A DNA stretch of 64,000 bases from Tubulanus polymorphus. Lineage: Eukaryota; Nemertea; Palaeonemertea; Tubulaniformes; Tubulanidae. Each line of letters starts with the position of its first letter. The stretch's first letter is position 1. The notes beneath the pieces are model-generated. The model worked only from the letters and a program-made list of their open reading frames with translations. It searched no databases and was not told the origin of the DNA. A program made the position numbers and the translations under genes. Shown here in pieces: positions 58,218-64,000 of this stretch. The stretch spans positions 11,644,485 to 11,708,484 of the forward strand of contig NC_134027.1 in assembly GCF_964204645.1 (NCBI RefSeq). The letters are read 5' to 3'.

Positions 58218-58995
58218 TCGCTGCCGGCAAGTCGCTACAATATCAGCTGCCAAGATCATTGGCAAACATCTTGTCGAGTGTCTTGACAAATCTGAACTTC
58301 GCGGTATAATTATTACTTCTCAACGCCGTGGTTCAATAATTTTCAGACCGTATTGATATTACGTAGCTTTACCAGGGGCGGATCCAGGGGGTTCCGAGGG
58401 TTCTGTAATACCGTCGAGCGTTGTCCGTGCCCCTCGGAGATGCCCCTTAATTCCATGGATTTGAGTTGAAAGTGCCCTGGTTCGGCATGATTTGACGTAA
58501 GAGCCCCTGAAAACCATAAAAGTTTGATGTGCCCTTGTTTGTCGGGATTTGATATAGAAAGTGCCCTCCCCCATAATAGTGAGCACCCTTATACAAATGG
58601 GAACCCTCGAGATGAATCCGCCCCTGTCTACAGTCATGCAAGTCGCAATAATATGAGCTACTAAAATCATTGACAAACATCTTGTCGAGTGTCTAGAGAT
58701 ATCTAAACTTCGTGGTATAATTAATACTTCTCAACTCTTTGGATCAATAATTTTTGGGACCCCTATTGATATTACATAGCTATACAGTCATGCAAGTCGC
58801 AATATATGAGCAACCAAAATCATTGACAAATATCTTATGGAGTGTCTTGACATATCTAAACTTCCTCTAATTATTACTTCTTAACTCTTTGGTTCAATAA
58901 CTCTTTGGTTCAATAATTTTCGGGACCCTTATTGATATAACGTAGCTATACGGTCGCGCAAGTCACCGTAATATGAGCTTTGACAGATATCTTTG
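58218..58995 (+). repeat. Tandem repeat of about 160 bp, three to four diverged units
   Basis: Units start near 58218, 58628, 58791 and (partial) 58951. Shared landmarks are ATCATTGACAAACATCTTGT, GAGTGTCT, ATAATTATTACTTCTCAAC, TTCAATAATTTT and TATTGATATTACGTAGCT. A transposon (58373-58626) separates units 1 and 2. Confidence 0.8.
58373..58626. mobile_element. CAGGGGCGGAT-ended MITE inserted in the tandem repeat
   Basis: 254 bp with CAGGGGCGGATCCAG at the left and GATGAATCCGCCCCTG at the right. The uninterrupted sequence TAGCTATACAGTCATG at the next unit boundary gives the empty site. TTTAC and TCTAC flank the element, which suggests a short duplication of TATAC. CAGGG ends recall hAT elements, though those usually duplicate 8 bp. 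Confidence 0.75.
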
Positions 58996-58999
58996 TCTA

Positions 59000-59940
59000 G
59001 TGGCCTGCAAACATCGGGAGGTCCAGTCACCGATTTCGCCTAGAATGGCTTGTCTGATCTCAAGTACAACGCCTGAGGTCACCTGAGGTCCACAATTATT
59101 TTGAACTGAACGCTAAGGTCATGTCGGCTTCAAGCCGGTAATAGGGGTCGGAACAGGGTAGAAATCAAACTGCAATGGGACGAAAATAGCTCTCCGATTT
59201 TCAGTGAGCGACGGCGAGTAATTTCAACTATTTTTTTCATTTTGCGACCAAGAAAAGTACGACGAGATAGGCGAGTTTCCGACTTATAAAATCCGACTTC
59301 CGAATATAAATTTCTTCGAAAAAGAGAATGAGAAATCGTCAAGACCATCAATATTCATCCGATGGAGCGATTACGCGACTTAACGCCACGATCCGACTTA
59401 CGCAAGGTTTACCGCGCAACTGATTTAAAAGTTCAAGAATATGCGTACATTGCGAGACTAATTTAGAACACAGTGTACGGCGTAATCCGATTGATTTTTC
59501 GAGCTGGCGTCGTGCCACACTGTCGGCGTTTTATTTTCGTCGATCGATACAAGAATCGATCGTTCGAAGCTCGAAGCCGCCGCCGTTGTCAATCGATTTC
59601 GCGAGCGCGTCTCACTTTGCGGGGGAAAAAAGCGCGACGAAAAATACAAGATTAGAGCGGATTCCGCGTTTTGTCACTTCGTATCATAAATAAACGCGCA
59701 AGAATTCGATTCCCAATTCGAATCGAGTTTCGCAATTTTTCCACTCGCGGTTTCTACGATAGCGCGATGCGAAGAACTCGAATTAAGTCTCCATGTCAGG
59801 GGCCCTTGCAAAACGTTATTTTTCAGGCTGCGCATGGAGCTCTATCGGTAATCTCATAACGTAACTTTCTATCAGCCGATAAAAAATCATCGAGAAAAAG
59901 TTTAAAAGGACCGCGGGTCCAGTAGGACTTAACGTTTGAA
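59000..59940. other. SNRK intron, GC-richer stretch without identified gene
   Basis: Between about 59400 and 59800 the sequence is rich in CG dinucleotides (TCGAAGCTCGAAGCCGCCGC and similar). It could be a regulatory region or an unrecognised untranslated exon. No protein family is recognisable in any frame. Confidence 0.3.
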
Positions 59941-59944
59941 CACA

Positions 59945-60105
59945 AAACGGAGGAATGGATCTTTCCATATCAATTCCAACACCTGTTTCCCTCTTAATGA
60001 CAAAATATCGGCTGTTTATTTCCCGTGGTTACGATTTGCGCCACAAAGAGCTAACAAAAAGTTTCTCTCAGAACCATTCTGTAAGGATCAACACAGTTAA
60101 TGCAG
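59945..60105 (+). repeat. Dispersed repeat pair, copy 2
   Basis: Same-orientation counterpart of 43229-43385 (CATATCAATTCCAACA, TTAATGACAAAATAT, GCTAACAAAAAGTT, CAGAACCATTC). Confidence 0.55.
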
Positions 60106-60246
60106 TTGATCCAAAAACTGTGTTGAACATAAAAATGACAAAAAGATGTTTGAATCGAATCGATTATTTTCGTGCTAATTGAACAACATAGTCGTTGTAT
60201 GTAGTGCAAGAATCAGACACAGACAGACAGACAAGCGATGAATCAT

Positions 60247-60573
60247 TAGCCGCGATCACACGGAGACGATTTTGCCCGGGGCCAAAATGGCACGGATCAG
60301 GCCCGCGTCAAATTTGGTCGGTGCCTTATCAGAGGGCAGGCTCACGTGTAAACCATTTACTCGAAACTAGACAACGCTTCAACAAAGTAAAGTCACGTTC
60401 AGAACCTGTAACAATTCATAAGCAATAGTTCGACCTGTGCAGGCCTGTTCCAACATTTTTGGTCAGGCCAAATTTGTTAACATAGGTGCCAAAACTGTTC
60501 ACGTGGGTGCGAGCGTTCGGCACCAGCATGAGCAGTTGTTCCGGGCCGAAAACGCCCGTATGATCGCGGCTAT
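60247..60573 (+). mobile_element. TAGCCGCGATCAC-family MITE, complete
   Basis: 327 bp from TAGCCGCGATCACACGGAGA to CCGTATGATCGCGGCTA, the best-preserved pair of ends in the window (inverse over the first 15-17 bases with one change). No coding capacity. Confidence 0.85.
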
Positions 60574-61034
60574 TAGTGCATGAAATCAGGGAAGCTGCTT
60601 TGAATTCGCAACCGGAAACAACCCCGACTTCGTCGAAAGAAAATCGGTGAAGATAAATGTCATCATTTGCATGAGATCAACGGTGCTTGAAGATAACCGA
60701 AACAAGCGTTTTGAAACCGACGATCAAAACCGATCCGAGCGTCGATGGTTAAAAAAAAACGCTTTACAAAATTCTTTAATGATACACGATGCAGCCGTAA
60801 ATATTGTGCAAAACCCGAAACCTGACAGACCGAAATACGATTAAATTATGATTAGTAAAAGACTTTTTCGAAGTAAAAAGGACAGATCGAAAAAGAAAGA
60901 AGTTAGTCGTAACGTTTAAATGAAATATCCGGGAGTAACCCCTCGAGTATTGATGTACGCATATGGCTGAATAAAACCAAGTGACTATACCATGAATGTG
61001 GTGCAAAACCAGCTCACCAGGTGGCGTGACTAAA

Positions 61035-61375
61035 GCTAAGCTCAGGTCGACTTACGACCTGATCTTCTCGTTGGATCGGGAACTGTTTCGACACGAGTTT
61101 ACTTACGACCACGACAGATTGACCGCAGACCTGTCATAAGCCGAATCGCGAGGATAGAACAAGTTCTATTTTCTACAACCCGATCAGATCGTAGTAGCCA
61201 ATCAGCGACAAGTTATGCGTCACATGATCTTCAGTCTCGGGGTTTGACCGACTCGTAGTTGACCTCGAGTGCTCGTAAGATGTCGCGACAAACGAATCGG
61301 CAATCAGTGGTCACGTGTCCGCTACCGATGTTCTTACAACGAGATGATCCGGTCGTAAGTCAACCTGAGGTTAGC
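61035..61375. mobile_element. MITE with about 38-bp inverted ends (GCTAASCTCAGGTYGACTTA)
   Basis: 341 bp. The ends match as inverse over about 38 bp with about five changes (GCTAAGCTCAGGTCGACTTA versus GCTAACCTCAGGTTGACTTA). Interior contains CCAAT-N17-TCACATGA at 61198-61227. Confidence 0.8.
61198..61227 (+). promoter_or_regulatory. CCAAT-N17-TCACATGA module inside a MITE
   Basis: CCAAT followed after 17 bases by TCACATGA, with the same spacing as in two MITEs that have different ends. Confidence 0.4.
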
Positions 61376-62661
61376 ATAACAGTGGGCCACAGTCGGATTC
61401 AATTTCACTTGATTTTGAACTAAATTTCACTGAATCCAGATGTTGTCATACGAGCGACTTAACCAATATATAAGAGTTTCTATACTCTTATATTGAGAGA
61501 AAAGTTCGCAAAAAGACTACCAGTGAACGTTGGCACATGTAGAATCGATTGCCATTGTAGCATTGTCACAAGACCTGATTGGTTTTGCACATCATTTTGA
61601 GAACGGTCGATTCGGGTAATGTCGTTTTCATGATAAAATCAAGCGGCCATCAATATCGTCGGAAGGGGTTCATTTTTTCTAATACTCTACCTCACTGGTG
61701 GACTACTACCGAATGAATCGTCTCTGCTACCGCTATAAAATCAAAATCCGACAAAAACATAACGATTTAGACGTATACGGCTACAAGCATGTGATGACGG
61801 TCGGGTTACATTCAAGATTTACATGTTGAAAAGGAACAAGGACATACAGAAAACTACGCTCAAGTCGGATCCGGTCAACTTGGATGCGGCCGTTTAACTG
61901 AAAATTTTGTATGGAAGTATTCATGAGATACCTGGAGTGGAGTCTGACCGTGGAGTCTGAAAATTTTCATGACTTGAGCGAAGTTTATCTAGGTAGCTAC
62001 TCTAATGATAAGTAAATTGCCTAAAAAGCCTGCCACACTTGGAGGCCATTGGCATGCCCCAAATAGCTTATGGTGCATGCCACCTTCGTGCAATGTCGAT
62101 CATTCATGTCGTAGCCCTAAATATCTATGCATACTCGTGACAAGCGCCAAATTCCGCCTTAACAAAAGCATGTAAACGAATGTTCCAAAAGATCCCTATC
62201 GAAAATTCAACTACGGGTATGGCGACATCATGTCCATTTAGCAAGTGGTCTGAAATACTCAACAATCTGGCAACTTCAATATTCAACGCTCCATCATAAA
62301 CGTATATAAAAACTTATGACCTTGAAGTTCGTGGTACATAACAATATACAACTCCCCTGGTGGCAAGAACAATTCACTCGGTAACCCCAATTTTTCTTCA
62401 ATTGCGGTTTAACTAATGCATTTGTTTGTGTTTACAATACACTTACAGCCTACGCAATAGAGGAATAGAACAAATTGGCTTAAAAGATTATAGTTTATAG
62501 GATTAATTAATGATATGTCGCGCAGAAAAATTTTCCCTACTGCCTTGTGTTTGAAATCAGAGATAAACACTACACAGTTATCATGCCATAAAATCTATGC
62601 GAATAGGGTGTGGATCGTATTGAAGATAGGACTCGAGTGATATTCAATATTTCATTCCAGT

Positions 62662-62664
<3 letters not shown>
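61376..62664. other. SNRK intron, no recognisable feature
   Basis: AT-rich DNA without a convincing exon or repeat on either strand. Confidence 0.35.

Positions 62665-62703
<39 letters not shown>
62665..62703. repeat. (AT)n microsatellite
   Basis: About 19 AT units. Confidence 0.97.
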
Positions 62704-62707
<4 letters not shown>

Positions 62708-64000
62708 CACCTTAAAACGTTGTTCTATGAAGATTTTAAAGAATCAGTTCTCTGGCCAAAATATAGACAAGTTTACTATAGGAATAAAATCAACTTTTTC
62801 GCTCTTATTTCATTATTCCATTGGATGATCACGGCTGCCAAGCCAAAATTCTTCATTCGATAGGGACAAACCATAGTCCATAGGGCTTGAGTCAAAATTT
62901 ATCCACCCTAGGCCTAGCAGGAAAAATTTGTTAATGGGATACAGGCACTCAGCAGATGGCGCAACACAACACTGCGTTATTCTAAGTGAAAATCAGTTCA
63001 TTTTCAATGAAATTTTAACTCGGTTTTTTTAGGCATCAAAATCTGAAAAACTATCAAAATTTCAACTCGGTTTTTAGGCTTCGAAATCCGTAAATTAACG
63101 AACGAGTCAGCGAATAGATATACGTAAGATTCGTTTTCTCACTCAGCTTATAGTATAGGTTTCGCGGAAGATCAATTTACTACTAAGGTTTGCTCAAATT
63201 TAATAGAAACGTAGAAGGATATCGAACCAGTGAATGCGTTATCGCGGAATCCTTGCTCGCCAGAGTAGCAGTGCGGTTACCCTATTGCACGATCGATCAA
63301 ACTGAATTGGGACATTTAACACGTCTGTGTATGACAATGAGACGTCAATAAACTTTTTAATTTCTGGAAATTTATCCATAAATTGTGCTATTTCGCTTGC
63401 GAACCGGTCGGAGCAGGAGTTGACTACGTACTACGAGGTTACGTGGGAAGTACTTCTAGTTCTATACGCAGATATGGACATATCGCATCTAATATTAATC
63501 ACACTATTGGGACCGAGTGACCAGATGACCGCCGAGAGTTAATCCTAAACCATCTCGCCATATCGGTGTTTCGTATGTCATAATCGCATGTCATCAACAG
63601 AATATTCAAACGGACATCGCCGCCGATGTTATCTCTATCCCTCTAAACACAATCGAGTCAATACGATCATTAAGCGGTTCATCGGACGAGGGTCAAGTCG
63701 CGACAGAAGTGGTGGCTATGCCAGTGCGAGTTAATGTCTTTGTCCACAATCAGCTCCCAAAATCCGATAGTATTACAGTAACACTGGCCTAACTAGTCGT
63801 CGTACTTGGAACCATTGTCGTCGACGACTTAAGATTTAGTGAATTGAATTGAAAATACAATATCGGCCCAAAAATAGAGACGACTGCAGTGATAACTTAT
63901 ATGATGACAATTAAACCGAGTTTAACTGTAGCTGATCTATTTATGCTGTATTATACAATAACATGGCTCAGAGGGCTATTCTTCCTATAAATTGAAATTC
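62704..64000. other. Right-edge region, no confident gene
   Basis: Short plus-strand open frames at 63327-63542 and 63529-63777 have balanced amino-acid composition and the second is GC-richer than its surroundings, but no family is recognised. Near 62990-63080, TTTTAACTCGGTTTTTTAGGC words recall the short palindromic MITE at 33871. Confidence 0.3.

Noticed and set aside
58359-58676. 105-codon minus-strand frame
   Set aside because: It coincides with a short inverted-ended transposon inside a tandem repeat, with no conserved domain.

Overview
This is a window of an animal nuclear genome. It is AT-rich and intron-rich, with GT-AG splicing, short exons, long introns and intergenic DNA full of small DNA transposons. 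Gene content (POGLUT1/Rumi, a core-2/I-branching GlcNAc transferase, SNRK) fits a bilaterian. The repeat style and lack of vertebrate repeats suggest a marine invertebrate, possibly a lophotrochozoan, but the species cannot be fixed from sequence alone.

Layout. 1-150: last coding stretch and poly(A) signal of an unidentified plus-strand gene. 4374-34587: a complete ten-exon plus-strand gene for a protein O-glucosyltransferase 1 (POGLUT1/Rumi) orthologue, reassembled here exon by exon with matching phases (414 codons plus stop). Its 11.9-kb third intron contains a complete four-exon minus-strand gene (15730-23096, 459 codons plus stop) for a GT14 beta-1,6-N-acetylglucosaminyltransferase (GCNT-like). 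Intron 5 carries a 5'-truncated LINE with an intact 633-codon reverse transcriptase reading frame. 35-38 kb: nested inverted-repeat elements, a decayed DDE transposase and a foldback element with two hammerhead-ribozyme-like motifs. 38807-40063: an intronless reading frame of about twenty 16-residue Ser/Thr/Glu/Pro repeats, with a diverged fragment near 41 kb. 48529-49839: the last coding exon of SNRK on the minus strand, with an apparent one-base frameshift in an A-run. The kinase-domain exons were not found and probably lie beyond the right edge. From 49840 to 64000 there are repeats and no confident exon.

Mobile DNA dominates the noncoding part. I recognise five copies of a piggyBac-like MITE (TTAA targets, 12-bp inverted ends), about eleven copies or fragments of a roughly 300-bp family ending TAGCCGCGATCAC, and six or seven larger foldback/MITE elements with different ends. 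Several of the latter share an internal AACATGTT core. Three of them share a fixed-spacing module, CCAAT-N17-TCAYRTGA. A tRNA-derived SINE is inserted in one of them with a visible target duplication.

Both complete enzymes act in the secretory pathway (O-glucosylation of EGF repeats in the ER; O-glycan branching in the Golgi). They overlap as host and nested gene on opposite strands, but the sequence gives no evidence of shared regulation.
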